From Owenweeksia sp963758205 (lineage in GTDB: Bacteria > Bacteroidota > Bacteroidia > Flavobacteriales > Schleiferiaceae): DNA of 64,000 bases. The notes below the pieces were generated by a model that was not told the DNA's origin, did no database searches, and saw nothing but the letters and a program-made list of their open reading frames with translations. The stretch is from NCBI GenBank assembly GCA_963758205.1, contig CAVWUM010000002.1, positions 496,001 through 560,000 on the forward strand. Direction: 5' to 3'. The position numbers were made by a program, and so were the translations under genes. Shown here one piece after another: positions 36,352 through 46,245 of this stretch. Positions within the stretch are counted from its first letter, which is position 1. Every line of letters begins with the position of its first letter.

Positions 36352-36392
36352 TCAAAAAATAAAACAGGCCATCCTGATAACAGGTGGCCTGT
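36352..36392 (-). terminator. Terminator after glnN
   Basis: ACAGGCCA (36364-36371) pairs with TGGCCTGT (36385-36392), and an inner CCTG/CAGG pair sits in the loop. On the minus strand a T-rich tract (GTTTTATTTTTT) follows. It lies just past the glnN stop at 36420. Confidence 0.8.
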
Positions 36393-36419
36393 AGTAGTTT
36401 TCATATAACTTACTGTTTA

Positions 36420-38603
36420 TTAAAACAAAAGCTCACGATATTTTGGTAATGGCCATAGTTCATCATCTACCATCAACTCCAGTTTATCGCACTGATATCT
36501 TATTTTATCCAAAAATGGAAAAACTTCAGTTCTATAGGCCACTGCCTTCTCACGGGCATCTTCTATAGCATTGCATTTTTTACGGGCCTGAATCATAGCA
36601 TCCTTATCTGATATGATGGTTGATAGCCTGTCACTGATTTCTTCAATCATCCTGAGCTGCTCTCCGGCCAGTTTATCAAAAGTCTTTTTATCCAGCACTT
36701 CTTTCAGCCCGCGCACATTTTCAATAAGCCTGTTTTGATAGGTAATGGCGGTAGGCACAATGTGGTTTCCGGCAATATCACCCAATATTCTTGATTCAAT
36801 CTGTATCTTCTTTTGATACTCCTCAAGCATAATTTCGTGGCGAGCTTTTACCTCTACCCTGTTCATTACACCATTGCGCTCAAATAGCGAAAGTGCGTTT
36901 TCTGTTACGTAAAAATCAAGTGCCTCAGGTGTGGTTTTTACATTATTAAAGCCGCGTTTCAAAGCCTCTTCCACCCATTCGTCACTATAACCATCGCCTT
37001 CAAAAAGGATGTTTTTACAATCGGTAATGTAATCTTTAAGTACATTAAAGATGGCATCGTCCTTCTTAAGTCCTTTTTTAATAAGTGCATCAACGGCCTT
37101 TTTAAAATCGGTAAGCTGATCAGCCATTATGGTATTCATAATCGTCATTGGTTGAGCACAGTTGGCCGAAGAACCTACAGCCCTGAACTCAAATTTATTC
37201 CCTGTAAAGGCAAATGGCGATGTACGGTTACGATCGGTGTTATCCAAAAGTATTTCAGGAATCTTACCTACTACATTCAGTTTGAAGTCGGTTTTTTGCT
37301 CTGGCGTGAGCTTTCCTTTGCCCATTTTTTCGATGGCCAAAAGGGTGTCATATAATTGGGTTCCGATAAATGCCGAAATAATTGCCGGTGGCGCCTCATT
37401 GGCACCCAGGCGGTGGTCATTTCCTGCGGAAGCAATGGCAGCCCTTAGCAAGTCGGCATGATTATGCACGGCCATTAGGGTATTGATAAAGAAGGTTAAA
37501 AACTGAAGGTTGGTTTTTGGGGTTTTGCCCGGGCTAAGCAGGTTTACACCCGTATCAGTAGCCAGCGACCAGTTGTTATGCTTACCGCTACCATTTACGC
37601 CTTTATATGGTTTCTCGTGCAGAAGCACTTTAAGGTTGTGCCTATTGGCCACCTTTTCCATAAGATCCATCAACAGTGAGTTGTGATCAACAGAAACGTT
37701 AGCCTCTTCAAACATAGGCGCCAACTCATACTGGCTTGGAGCAACTTCATTATGGCGGGTTGTTACTGGTATTCCCAGTTTATAGGATTCGTACTCCAAC
37801 TCACGCATAAAAAAACGTGCACGGTCAGGAATCGAACCGAAGTAGTGATCATCCAATTGCTGGCCTTTGGCCGCAGAATGACCTAATAAAGAGCGGCCGG
37901 TCATTTTCATATCCGGGCGGCAATCAAATAGCGCACGATCTACAAGAAAGTACTCTTGCTCCCAACCGAGGGTAGCATTTACCTTCTTTACATTCTTATC
38001 AAAATACTGACAAACCTGCGTTGCAATATTATCCACAGCTTGTAATGCTCTAAGCAATGGGGTTTTGTTATCCAGCGCCTCACCGGTGTAGGACACAAAT
38101 ACGGTAGGGATACAAAGGGTTCTGCCTAAAATGAATACAGGACTTGTTGGATCCCAGGCAGTATAGCCTCGTGCTTCGAAGGTATTTCTGATACCACCAT
38201 TCGGAAAACTGGAAGCATCCGGCTCTTGCTGTACTAAAAGGCTACCAGTAAACTTTTCCATGGCTTCACCATCGCCTGTGGGCTGAAAAAATGAATCATG
38301 TTTTTCAGCGGTTGAACCGGTTAGTGGCTGAAACCAGTGCGTATAGTGGGTTGCGCCTTTGCTTATGGCCCAGGCTTTCATACCTGATGCTATCTGATCA
38401 GCCATCCCTCGGTCAATCTTGGTGCCTTTATTCATGGCATCCATAAGACTTTTAAAGGCTTCGCCTGGCATAAATTCCCGCAGTGCCTTTTTATTTAATA
38501 CGTTCTCACCAAAAATTTCGGAGATGCGCTGGTGCTCTGGCTCAAACTCCAGCGGGTGTCGGTTCATTTTTTCCTGAAGGGCGGCAAATCTGATTGTTGG
38601 CAT
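36420..38603 (-). CDS. glnN: Glutamine synthetase type III
   Basis: The protein from ATG 38603 is 727 residues and begins MPTIRFAALQEKMNRHP. Family marks are FGENVLNKKALREFMP, THYTHWFQPLTGSTAEKHDSFF, GWEQEYFLVD, HNEVAPSQYELAP and NDHRLGANEAPPAIIS. It makes glutamine from glutamate, ammonia and ATP as a dodecamer. A longer frame opens at 38654, but the promoter element TACTTTTG at 38638-38645 lies between, so that opening would be upstream of the transcript; ATG 38603 is preferred. It is monocistronic with its own terminator. Confidence 0.95.
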   Translation of the reverse strand: MPTIRFAALQEKMNRHPLEFEPEHQRISEIFGENVLNKKALREFMPGEAFKSLMDAMNKGTKIDRGMADQIASGMKAWAISKGATHYTHWFQPLTGSTAEKHDSFFQPTGDGEAMEKFTGSLLVQQEPDASSFPNGGIRNTFEARGYTAWDPTSPVFILGRTLCIPTVFVSYTGEALDNKTPLLRALQAVDNIATQVCQYFDKNVKKVNATLGWEQEYFLVDRALFDCRPDMKMTGRSLLGHSAAKGQQLDDHYFGSIPDRARFFMRELEYESYKLGIPVTTRHNEVAPSQYELAPMFEEANVSVDHNSLLMDLMEKVANRHNLKVLLHEKPYKGVNGSGKHNNWSLATDTGVNLLSPGKTPKTNLQFLTFFINTLMAVHNHADLLRAAIASAGNDHRLGANEAPPAIISAFIGTQLYDTLLAIEKMGKGKLTPEQKTDFKLNVVGKIPEILLDNTDRNRTSPFAFTGNKFEFRAVGSSANCAQPMTIMNTIMADQLTDFKKAVDALIKKGLKKDDAIFNVLKDYITDCKNILFEGDGYSDEWVEEALKRGFNNVKTTPEALDFYVTENALSLFERNGVMNRVEVKARHEIMLEEYQKKIQIESRILGDIAGNHIVPTAITYQNRLIENVRGLKEVLDKKTFDKLAGEQLRMIEEISDRLSTIISDKDAMIQARKKCNAIEDAREKAVAYRTEVFPFLDKIRYQCDKLELMVDDELWPLPKYRELLF

Positions 38604-38637
38604 AACCTGAATTGGATTTAATTTTGTTTTTACGTGA

Positions 38638-38671
38638 CAAAAGTACAAATCCAATGGGGGTAATGTTCAAA
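38638..38671 (-). promoter_or_regulatory. Promoter of glnN (TTTG-N22-TACTTTTG)
   Basis: On the minus strand TTTG (38668-38671) is followed after 22 bases by TACTTTTG (38638-38645). The -7 element is exact; spacing is slightly long. It lies 34 bases before the chosen ATG and helps decide that start. Confidence 0.6.
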
Positions 38672-38734
38672 TAAGTTATTTTACAATTACTAACACCCTG
38701 AATTTTTAGGGGGTCAACTTCTGAAAATAATATT

Positions 38735-39686
38735 CTACAGCACCAGGAAGATGTAAAGTACATAGATGGCCAGCATTACAGCTCCCTCCCACCTGCTGAT
38801 GTTGCCTTTACCTATAACTCTTATAAAAAGGTATAGAATCATGGAGGTTATTATGAGGAAGGGAAAATCAAATGAAAGAAGTGCATCACTCTTTACCGGT
38901 AATTCAATAACAAGCCCTGTAATACCTAATACGGCCAGTATATTAAAGATGTTGGAGCCAACCAGGTTACCCAATGAAAGTTCCTGCTCTCCTTTGAAGG
39001 AAGCCACCATACTCGCGGCAAGTTCGGGTAGTGAAGTACCAATAGAAACCACTGTAATACCAATAACCCTTTCGCTTACTCCCCATGCCTGGGCCAGTTC
39101 TACGGCTCCATCAATCAAAAACTCAGATCCAAATTTGAGTGCCGCCACACCTATGGCCAAAAAGAAATATCATTCGCCACGCTTTGCCGGGTTTTGGCGA
39201 TTCATCATCAAGTTCGAGCTCGGGTTCTTTGTTTCCAAACGTTTTGCGTGAGGATCGAATCTGAAAAATATTATAGAATACCAGAATGATGACCAGCACT
39301 AAGGCTTCCCAAAAATTAAGTACTTGATCAAAAAACACAAAAAGAAAAAGGACTAAGGTTACGGCCATCATTATCCAGAAATCCACGCGGTAGGTTTTTT
39401 CTTTTACCGTCATAGGAAAAACCAGCGCGGTAAGACCAAGGATCAGGGCAATGTTGGCCAGGTTACTACCTATCACATTGCCAAAGGAAATATCGGTATA
39501 GCCATCCATAGCAGCCCCAACGCTTACCAAAAGCTCGGGAGCGGAAGTGGCAAAAGAAACCACCGTCATACCAATTACTAAAGTAGAAACTTTAAGGCGG
39601 AGCGCAAGATCAACTGCTCCGCGTACCAGCCATTCGCCACCAACCAGCAATAATACTAAACCAAGAACGAGGTAGAAATAGGCCAT
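38735..39686 (-). pseudogene. Na+/Ca2+ exchanger family antiporter, one frameshift
   Basis: The first half (from ATG 39686) reads MAYFYLVLGLVLLLVGGEWLVRGAVDLALRL with TVVSFATSAPELLVS and FGNVIGSNLANIALILG. The second half, in another frame, reads AIGVAALKFGSEFLIDGAVELAQAWG with VVSIGTSLPELAASM and LGNLVGSNIFNILAVLG. These are the two inverted alpha repeats (alpha-1 GNxxGSN and alpha-2) of CaCA exchangers, about 315 residues in all, with ten helices. The shift is near 39161-39166, where a run of five T would have to be four. The gene is otherwise intact. Confidence 0.85.
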
Positions 39687-39695
39687 GAATGGAGA

Positions 39696-39980
39696 TTAGC
39701 TGTTTAAGTTGCGCTTTACTGAACCGGTGAGGTCTTCTATTTCGCGCTTTTCCTTTTCCACCTTCTCCTTAAACTTTTTAAGGTCTTCGTCATCGTTTAC
39801 ACTGGAGGTTATTTCGCGCTTTACATCATTGGCCGCATTCTTTACATCGCGAATGCCTTTGCCCAGTCCACGGGCAATTTCAGGGATTTTATCTGCACCA
39901 AAAAGCATAACCACAATCAATAGTATAAACACTATTTCACCACCACCAATGTTGAAAAACAACAGCACTCCGTTCATCAT
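39696..39980 (-). CDS. tatA: Twin-arginine translocase subunit TatA/TatE
   Basis: The 94-residue protein has a short N-terminal helix (GGGEIVFILLIVVMLFGADKIPEIARGLGKGI). The FG hinge is followed by the amphipathic helix and a charged tail rich in Lys and Glu. This is the TatA family, which forms the folded-protein export pore. It is separated by 9 bases from the broken antiporter on the same strand. tatC is not in the window. The start MM at 39980 was taken as given. Confidence 0.9.
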   Translation of the reverse strand: MMNGVLLFFNIGGGEIVFILLIVVMLFGADKIPEIARGLGKGIRDVKNAANDVKREITSSVNDDEDLKKFKEKVEKEKREIEDLTGSVKRNLNS

Positions 39981-40000
39981 TACTTTTTATAAATCCTCGT

Positions 40001-40008
40001 CAAAATTA
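40001..40008 (-). promoter_or_regulatory. -7 promoter element of tatA
   Basis: On the minus strand this is TAATTTTG (TAnnTTTG), 20 bases upstream of the tatA ATG. No clear -33 TTG was found. Confidence 0.45.
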
Positions 40009-40082
40009 TAAGAAAACCAGCCGATTAAGACATGTTCTACCCTTTTTCTTTTGGGAAAACCTCATCAAACCCCTTAAATGAG

Positions 40083-40109
40083 AAAACCCCCGTAATACGA
40101 GGGTTTTCA
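40083..40109 (-). terminator. Terminator after secDF
   Basis: GAAAACCC (40083-40090) and GGGTTTTC (40102-40109) form a perfect 8-bp stem with an 11-base loop. It lies 23 bases beyond the secDF stop. The tail on the minus strand is T-rich (TTTTC TCATTT). Confidence 0.75.
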
Positions 40110-40131
40110 TATTATGAATGTCAGTTAGGTG

Positions 40132-43100
40132 TTATACCGCTACTGAATCTTTTGTCATTCTTTCCCTGGCAAATTGCTTACGCGAAGTATCGAGCATCAA
40201 TGGTGATGCGATGAATAGTGAAGAGTAAGTACCTACTATAATACCAATTAACATAGCAAACATAAACCCGCGGATAGACTCACCACCGAAAAGGAAGATG
40301 ATAAGCAATACAAAGATGGTGGTAAGCGAGGTGTTAACCGTACGGCTCAATGTGCTGTTTAATGCGTCATTAACCACAACATCCATTTCCTTACGCTTGC
40401 TGTGCTTGGCCAGGTACTCCCTGATACGGTCAAAAACAACCACAGTATCGTTTAGCGAGTAACCAATTACGGTAAGTACTGCTGCAATAAAGGCCTGATC
40501 AATCTCTAATGAAAATGGTAAAATACCATAGAAAATTGAGAAGATGGAAAGTACGATCAGTACATCATGAAAAGCAGCCGCAACAGCACCAAGGCTAAAC
40601 TGCCACTTGCTGAATCGGATAAGGATATAAAGGAATATCACGATAAGTGAAAACAGGATTGCCCATACCGCTGACTTCTTAATATCATCGGCAATGGTTG
40701 GGCCTACCTGGCGCTCAGCAACAACTCCAATATCTCCGCTACCGGTGGCTTCAGAGAAAAATTCCTCCTTAGTGATATCGGCAGCGTAAAAACCCTTAAG
40801 GCCTTCGTAAAGCTTGGTTTTTATCTCCTCAGTAACCTCTACACCAGTCTCGTTGATTTTATACTTGGTGGTAATTACAACCTGGTTGTCTTCACCAATG
40901 GTTTTAACTTCAGGGATAACCTTATTGCCTTGCTCATTTACAAAGGCATCACCAAGGGTTGTTGCAATATTTCCTGAGTTCACAGGCTGATCAAAACGAA
41001 CCTGGTAGGTACGTCCACCAACAAAGTCAACACCGTAGTTAAGACCTCTTATACTTAATGAAGCAATACCGGCAAGAATAATTACAGTACTGATACCGTA
41101 TGCAATTTTACGCTTGCCCAAAAAGTCAATATTGAAATTATTGAAGGCATTGCGGGTAGCATTGGTCGCAAACTTCACTGTCTTTTTAGCTGTCATACGG
41201 GCATCAAACATCAAACGAGTGATAAAGATGGCACAGAAAAGAGACGTAAGAATACCTATAATAAGAGTGGTGGCGAATCCACGGATAGGGCCTGTACCGA
41301 AAAGGTAAAGGATAACACCGGTAAGGAAGGTAGTTACGTTGGCATCAATAATTGAACTATAGGCATTGTCGTAACCATCCTGTATAGCCAGCTTAAGGCC
41401 TTTGCCCTGTGCAAGCTCCTCTCGTATTCTTTCAAAAATAAGTACGTTGGCATCTACCGCCATACCTATAGTAAGTATGATACCGGCAATACCAGGTAAT
41501 GTAAGCACCGCACCAAGCGAAGCAAGTACTCCAAATATGAAGAACATGTTTACGATAAGTGCCACATCAGAAGCAACACCGGCACCGCTGTAATAAAATA
41601 TCATGTAAAGCATTACAAAGCCAAGAGCCACAACAAATGACCATAAACTGGCATTAATTGCTTCCTGACCTAATGATGGCCCTACAATTTCTGACTGAAT
41701 GATTTTAGCCGCTACAGGCAGTTTACCGGCTTTAAGCTTGTTGGCTAAATCCTGCGCTTCCTGTACGGTAAAGTTTCCTGTAATCTGGGTATTACCTGTT
41801 GGTATTTCACCTTGTACCGTTGGGAAAGAGTAAACGTAGTTATCAAGCACCACGGCCACACTCTTTTTAGGATCCTGACTTGAAGCCTCTTTAGTTATCT
41901 TCTGCCACTTGCTGGCACCAATAGAGTTCATTGTCATACTAACCACGGCACTGTTATTCTGCTCAAAATCCTGACGGGCATCGGTAATAACATCACCGGT
42001 AAGGGCCGGGGTACCATCACGGTTACCTTTGGCTGCCAATAAATAAAGCAGGCCATTTTCAGTTGGCTTGGCAGTCCAAAGAAAACGTACATAACGCTGC
42101 TCACCTTTTAACAAAGCCCTGATTTTAGGGTCTCGCAGGTAATCATTTACTTCAGCAGTATCCTTAACCCTGGCGTAACCAACAATTGGCCCCGGGCCAA
42201 AGCGCTGCTCCTGATCAAGATTAGGCATAAACACTCTAAGGAATGGGCTGTACCTGTTAGGCGCGATAGCCGAATCTGCTTCTTCTGTAGCGGAAGTATC
42301 TCCGGAAGCCAGTTCCGTAGAATCTCCTTCGGCAGCTACTTCATTAGTATCGTTACCTTCTTCATCTACCGTTTCAAAATCTAAAAGATCGTCACTAGCT
42401 GCGGCATCATCACCGCCAAGGGCCGCTGTATCTTTTGATTCCTTATAACCGATTTTATCAATGGCGGCTGATAAGAATCCGGAAAGCTCATAGCCATCGT
42501 ACAGATTCCAGAAAGAAAGCTCGGCTGTAGACTGTAGAAGACCTTTAACACGATCCGGATCTTTTACACCTGGAAGTTCAACAAGGATACGTCCGCCATT
42601 CTCAAGGCGCTGAATATTTGGCTGAACAACACCAAACTGATCGATACGTGCACGAAGTACAGTATAGGTGTTTTCAACTGCTGCATCCACCTGGCTGCGG
42701 ATTTCCTCCTTCACCTTTTCATCAGATGCGTTAAAGCCTAATTTATCATTAAGGTCTTTAGTACCAAATATCTGTGGGTCACTAAGGTTTAATTGTACCT
42801 TCCTTTCTGTTTTGATTTCCTCAAAGGCATCAAAAAAGTTGGTAAGGTAATCCTCCTGGCTATCGGCCGCTTTTTCAGTAGCGCGCTGCAGGGCCTCAGC
42901 AAAAATCGGATTTTTGGTTTTGTTTGATAGTGCTACAAGTATATCCTTTACCTGCACTTCAAGAATAACGTTCATACCACCACGAAGGTCAAGACCAAGG
43001 TTGATCTCTCTTTCCTTCACATCGGCATAGGTAAACTGCTCAATAAAGATGTTGTAAACCTCCTCGCTTTTCATGGAGTCGAGGTAACGCTGCTCCTTCA

Positions 43101-43230
43101 TATAGTCACCGTTGGCAAACTCTTCAGCATCACTTTCTACGCTCGAGGCGATGTAGGTAAATGACAACTGGTACACACAAGCCAGAGCGAATACGATGGC
43201 AAATAATCTAATAACTCCTTTATTTTGCAT
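40132..43230 (-). CDS. secDF: Protein translocase subunit SecDF (fused)
   Basis: The 1032-residue protein joins SecD and SecF. The SecD part has LGLDLRGGMNVILEV near residue 80, GPSLGQEAINASL near 520 and ILTIGMAVDANVLIFERIREEL near 585. The SecF part starts near residue 705 with LNYGVDFVGGRTYQVRF and has ILTVIGYSLNDTVVVFDRIRE. It drives late steps of Sec export with the proton motive force. A disordered acidic insert (Asp/Glu/Ala/Ser/Thr-rich, about residues 265-315) sits in the periplasmic part. It has its own promoter and terminator. Confidence 0.96.
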   Translation of the reverse strand: MQNKGVIRLFAIVFALACVYQLSFTYIASSVESDAEEFANGDYMKEQRYLDSMKSEEVYNIFIEQFTYADVKEREINLGLDLRGGMNVILEVQVKDILVALSNKTKNPIFAEALQRATEKAADSQEDYLTNFFDAFEEIKTERKVQLNLSDPQIFGTKDLNDKLGFNASDEKVKEEIRSQVDAAVENTYTVLRARIDQFGVVQPNIQRLENGGRILVELPGVKDPDRVKGLLQSTAELSFWNLYDGYELSGFLSAAIDKIGYKESKDTAALGGDDAAASDDLLDFETVDEEGNDTNEVAAEGDSTELASGDTSATEEADSAIAPNRYSPFLRVFMPNLDQEQRFGPGPIVGYARVKDTAEVNDYLRDPKIRALLKGEQRYVRFLWTAKPTENGLLYLLAAKGNRDGTPALTGDVITDARQDFEQNNSAVVSMTMNSIGASKWQKITKEASSQDPKKSVAVVLDNYVYSFPTVQGEIPTGNTQITGNFTVQEAQDLANKLKAGKLPVAAKIIQSEIVGPSLGQEAINASLWSFVVALGFVMLYMIFYYSGAGVASDVALIVNMFFIFGVLASLGAVLTLPGIAGIILTIGMAVDANVLIFERIREELAQGKGLKLAIQDGYDNAYSSIIDANVTTFLTGVILYLFGTGPIRGFATTLIIGILTSLFCAIFITRLMFDARMTAKKTVKFATNATRNAFNNFNIDFLGKRKIAYGISTVIILAGIASLSIRGLNYGVDFVGGRTYQVRFDQPVNSGNIATTLGDAFVNEQGNKVIPEVKTIGEDNQVVITTKYKINETGVEVTEEIKTKLYEGLKGFYAADITKEEFFSEATGSGDIGVVAERQVGPTIADDIKKSAVWAILFSLIVIFLYILIRFSKWQFSLGAVAAAFHDVLIVLSIFSIFYGILPFSLEIDQAFIAAVLTVIGYSLNDTVVVFDRIREYLAKHSKRKEMDVVVNDALNSTLSRTVNTSLTTIFVLLIIFLFGGESIRGFMFAMLIGIIVGTYSSLFIASPLMLDTSRKQFARERMTKDSVAV

Positions 43231-43268
43231 TAGTGCAGGAAGTTTTTAAGGGTTCTAAAAATGGTCGG

Positions 43269-43299
43269 CAAATATAGAATTTCAGCTTATAAATAACAA
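43269..43299 (-). promoter_or_regulatory. Promoter of secDF (TTG-N20-TATATTTG)
   Basis: On the minus strand TTG (43297-43299) is followed after 20 bases by TATATTTG (43269-43276). This is a match to both elements at usual spacing, about 39 bases ahead of the secDF start. Confidence 0.7.
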
Positions 43300-43397
43300 T
43301 GTGAACAAACTTATCATCCGGCAGGCTTGATTTTCGTCAGGTAATAAATAATATTGTGCGTAAACTTATTGCTATCACGTAGCTTTTTTCTTTCGGA

Positions 43398-43405
43398 TAT
43401 CTTTG
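43398..43405 (+). promoter_or_regulatory. -7 promoter element of the FG-GAP surface protein
   Basis: TATCTTTG matches TAnnTTTG, 18 bases before the ATG at 43424. The nearest upstream TTG is 26 bases away, longer than the usual 19-21. Confidence 0.5.
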
Positions 43406-43423
43406 TGTCTCTAATCAGCAATT

Positions 43424-46126
43424 ATGAACAAATTACTCTCAACAATCTCACTATCAGCGCTAAGCCTAATGGCTTTTGGGCAAAGCGTAGTAAATCTTTA
43501 TGATTTTACCCAGACCAACGATGTAAAGGTCATCCATAATGGAGACTCCTTAAACAATGCCTGGGCAGGTGGTGTAAATTATGGCCAGGTAAATACCATT
43601 GACCTTGACCTGGACAATGTGGACGACCTTTTGATATTTGACCGTAATACCCGGCAGGTACTTCCTTTTTTGAGAGTGGGCAATGCCTATAAATTCGCTC
43701 CTCAATTTATCCCACAGCTTCCTAAGGCAAACTCCTGGATGCTTACCAGAGACTATAACTGCGATGGCAAGAAAGATATATTTTTTAATATCGGTGGAGA
43801 TGTGCGCGTTTGGCAGAACACATCATCTTCTGAACTTAGTTTTCAGAATATGACACCCATCCCACTACAAACTATTTACTCAAGCTCCACTACCACCAAC
43901 AACCTTTTTATCCCACAATCAGATGTACCTGGTATTGCTGATATTGACCAGGATGGAGATTTGGATATAGTGACCTTTGAAAATGGAGGAGTGGTTATGG
44001 AATTTCATGAAAACAGAGCCAGCTGTGGATTAGATTTTAAAGTGAAAGAACGTTGCTGGGGGCACTTTATAGAAAGTGGCATTTATCGATCAGTAGCACT
44101 TAACTCATGCACACCATTTAAAAAGAAAACCCTGCATGCCGGTAGCACGGTTCTCCTTTTGGACCTTAACGGGGATACACTGCAGGATATGATATTGGGT
44201 AACATAAGCTATAATGATATGGCCGCCCTTTACAATGGTGGCGACCTGGATAGCACTCATTTTACATCACAGGATACCCTCTACCCTACCTATGATAAGC
44301 CAATAGATATGTATCAGTTTCCGATGGCCACTTACGAGGATGTAACCTTTGATGGAAAGCCGGACCTTTTGGTAACGCCTGCTGATCAGGGAGACGGTTC
44401 TGTTGATAGAAAGAGTATAATGCTCTACAAGAATAATGGCACTAGCAACATTCCGGTATTTAACTACAGCAGGAATGATTTTATGCAAAATACCATGATT
44501 GACCTTGGTAAAGGAGCGGTACCACGCTTTGCAGATTTAAATGGAGATAGCCTGCCGGACCTTGTGGTTGCTAACCATACAAATTTGATTGACGGTTCCA
44601 CCTCCAGGCACTTTTATTACTATTATATAAATACCGGAACCAGCAGTAAGCCTGAATTTACTTTGCAGGATACCAACCTGGCCGATATCAGTAGCTACCC
44701 GGGGCTAAATGCCGGTACTATACCCACTTTTGGTGATTTAGATAAAGATGGTGATCTGGACATGATAGTTGGCGACCTGAATGGAAATCTCTATTATTTT
44801 AAAAACGGTAGCAGTAGCAACCCCTCTTTCACCTTTCAAAATGCACTACCGGGGCCAACTGCAGGTACAAACCTAAACGTTGGTACAAGTGCCGCCCCTT
44901 ATTTATTTGATATGGATCAGGACGGGGATCTTGATTTGGTTGTAGGAAATGAATCCGGAAAAGTGCATTACTTCACAAATGCTTCAGCCACCAGCCCCTC
45001 ATTTACACTAGCCAATAATAATTATGGCGGCATCAATGTAAAAAAAGGTGGTAGCTCTGGTAATGCTATACCCGTGGCCTTTGAGCAAAACGGCCTGGTA
45101 AATATGTTTGTAGGTTCCGAAGAAAATGGGATTAATCAGTTTGATAGTGTAACAAGCGTATCAAATATGCCTTCTAATCTTCAAAAACAGGTGGGCAATG
45201 GTAATATTGTTGTTGGCTTAACGGATGAAACCCCTTTCAGTATGATTCAAAAGTCAGCGCGTCATCAATACTTGATAAGAGGTTCTGAGCTGCAGGCTGC
45301 CGGTCTTGTTCATGGTTATCTAACTTCAATTTCGTTTGATGTAACAACCAGTAATCATGGCACTTGGTACCCAAAGCTATTTGTTAAAATAAAAATGACC
45401 AATGACACTGTGTTGAATACTTTAGTCAATGGGGGTTTTACCGAAGTTTACTTTTCAAATGCCACAGTTGTAGCAAATGGCTGGAGTCCGATCTCATTCA
45501 ATAAGGGCCCTTTTTTATGGGATGGCTCATCAAACCTGATTGTAGAAATATGTCATCAGGAATCAGCAAATGTGAGTAACAACGCTCATGTAAATATGAC
45601 CAATATGGGTTATAACTGTAGCGCCTTTGGCCAATATGTGGATAGAAATAATGGTTGTAACCAGGCCTTTAAAGGTACCGCACAACGCAGGCCAAATATG
45701 CTGTTTGACCAAACGCCTGCATTTAGAGAAACTTCTACCTATGGTTCGGGTACCAGTATAGCACCTGATCTGGCTGATCTTGATGGGGATGGTTATTTGG
45801 ATATGGTGGTAGGCACCAAAGGTGGTGGACTGTATTATTACAAAGGCAAAGAGTATAAAGTATCCCTACCCGAAGAGCCCGAATTGAACTTTAGTTCTAC
45901 GCTTAATGTATTCCCTAACCCCGGCACTGGCATATTTACCATTGCTCTTGAAAATCAAAGTGCCAGTACTTTAAAGGTTTTTGACCTTACAGGTAGAATG
46001 ATTATGGAAAAACCAATAAGTGAGAGGGAGGTGCAGGTAAACCTAAACGCACAGGGCGAGGGCATTTACATTTTTATAGTGCAAACGCCTGATGGTGTAA
46101 AAACCCAAAAAGTGATAAAGCACTAG
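43424..46126 (+). CDS. Secreted FG-GAP/VCBS protein with inserted beta module and T9SS type A domain
   Basis: The 900-residue protein has a signal peptide (to FGQS). FG-GAP repeats follow with calcium-loop motifs such as DLDLDNVDDL, DYNCDGKKDI, DIDQDGDLDI, DLNGDSLPDL, DLDKDGDLDM, DMDQDGDLDL and DLDGDGYLDM, the pattern of a beta-propeller. Between about residues 585 and 765 there is a different module (VVGLTDETPFSM, SFDVTTSNHG, PFLWDGSSNLIVEICHQ) seen in other Bacteroidota surface proteins. The last repeat and a T9SS type A domain (NVFPNPGTGIFTIAL to QKVIKH) follow. It is probably surface-exposed or released; the target is unknown. Confidence 0.85.
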   Translation: MNKLLSTISLSALSLMAFGQSVVNLYDFTQTNDVKVIHNGDSLNNAWAGGVNYGQVNTIDLDLDNVDDLLIFDRNTRQVLPFLRVGNAYKFAPQFIPQLPKANSWMLTRDYNCDGKKDIFFNIGGDVRVWQNTSSSELSFQNMTPIPLQTIYSSSTTTNNLFIPQSDVPGIADIDQDGDLDIVTFENGGVVMEFHENRASCGLDFKVKERCWGHFIESGIYRSVALNSCTPFKKKTLHAGSTVLLLDLNGDTLQDMILGNISYNDMAALYNGGDLDSTHFTSQDTLYPTYDKPIDMYQFPMATYEDVTFDGKPDLLVTPADQGDGSVDRKSIMLYKNNGTSNIPVFNYSRNDFMQNTMIDLGKGAVPRFADLNGDSLPDLVVANHTNLIDGSTSRHFYYYYINTGTSSKPEFTLQDTNLADISSYPGLNAGTIPTFGDLDKDGDLDMIVGDLNGNLYYFKNGSSSNPSFTFQNALPGPTAGTNLNVGTSAAPYLFDMDQDGDLDLVVGNESGKVHYFTNASATSPSFTLANNNYGGINVKKGGSSGNAIPVAFEQNGLVNMFVGSEENGINQFDSVTSVSNMPSNLQKQVGNGNIVVGLTDETPFSMIQKSARHQYLIRGSELQAAGLVHGYLTSISFDVTTSNHGTWYPKLFVKIKMTNDTVLNTLVNGGFTEVYFSNATVVANGWSPISFNKGPFLWDGSSNLIVEICHQESANVSNNAHVNMTNMGYNCSAFGQYVDRNNGCNQAFKGTAQRRPNMLFDQTPAFRETSTYGSGTSIAPDLADLDGDGYLDMVVGTKGGGLYYYKGKEYKVSLPEEPELNFSSTLNVFPNPGTGIFTIALENQSASTLKVFDLTGRMIMEKPISEREVQVNLNAQGEGIYIFIVQTPDGVKTQKVIKH

Positions 46127-46149
46127 TTATATCGATAACTAAAACTACG

Positions 46150-46182
46150 AATGCCCGGAAGCTGCTTCTGGGCATTTTTTTT
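46150..46182 (+). terminator. Terminator of the FG-GAP surface protein gene
   Basis: AATGCCCGGAA (46150-46160) pairs with TTCTGGGCATT (46166-46176), with one G-T wobble. It is followed by a run of eight T. It lies 24 bases after the stop. Confidence 0.88.
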
Positions 46183-46202
46183 GTTACCTGTGGGAGTAAG
46201 GT

Positions 46203-46232
46203 GAATGGGAAAGTGAAGGTGAGGGGGAATGT
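46203..46232 (+). repeat. Purine-rich hexanucleotide repeat, intergenic
   Basis: Five hexamers in a row have the GAANNN/GAGNNN form (GAATGG, GAAAGT, GAAGGT ...). This is the same period and consensus as the arrays at 21186-21239 and 61576-61602. It lies just downstream of a terminator and just beyond the stop of the DUF3817 gene. Confidence 0.65.
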
Positions 46233-46245
46233 GCAAACTACCCGA

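Noticed and set aside
38680..38730. Possible terminator hairpin upstream of glnN (CCCT...AGGG)
   Set aside because: The stem has only four strong pairs and no T-run in a useful place.
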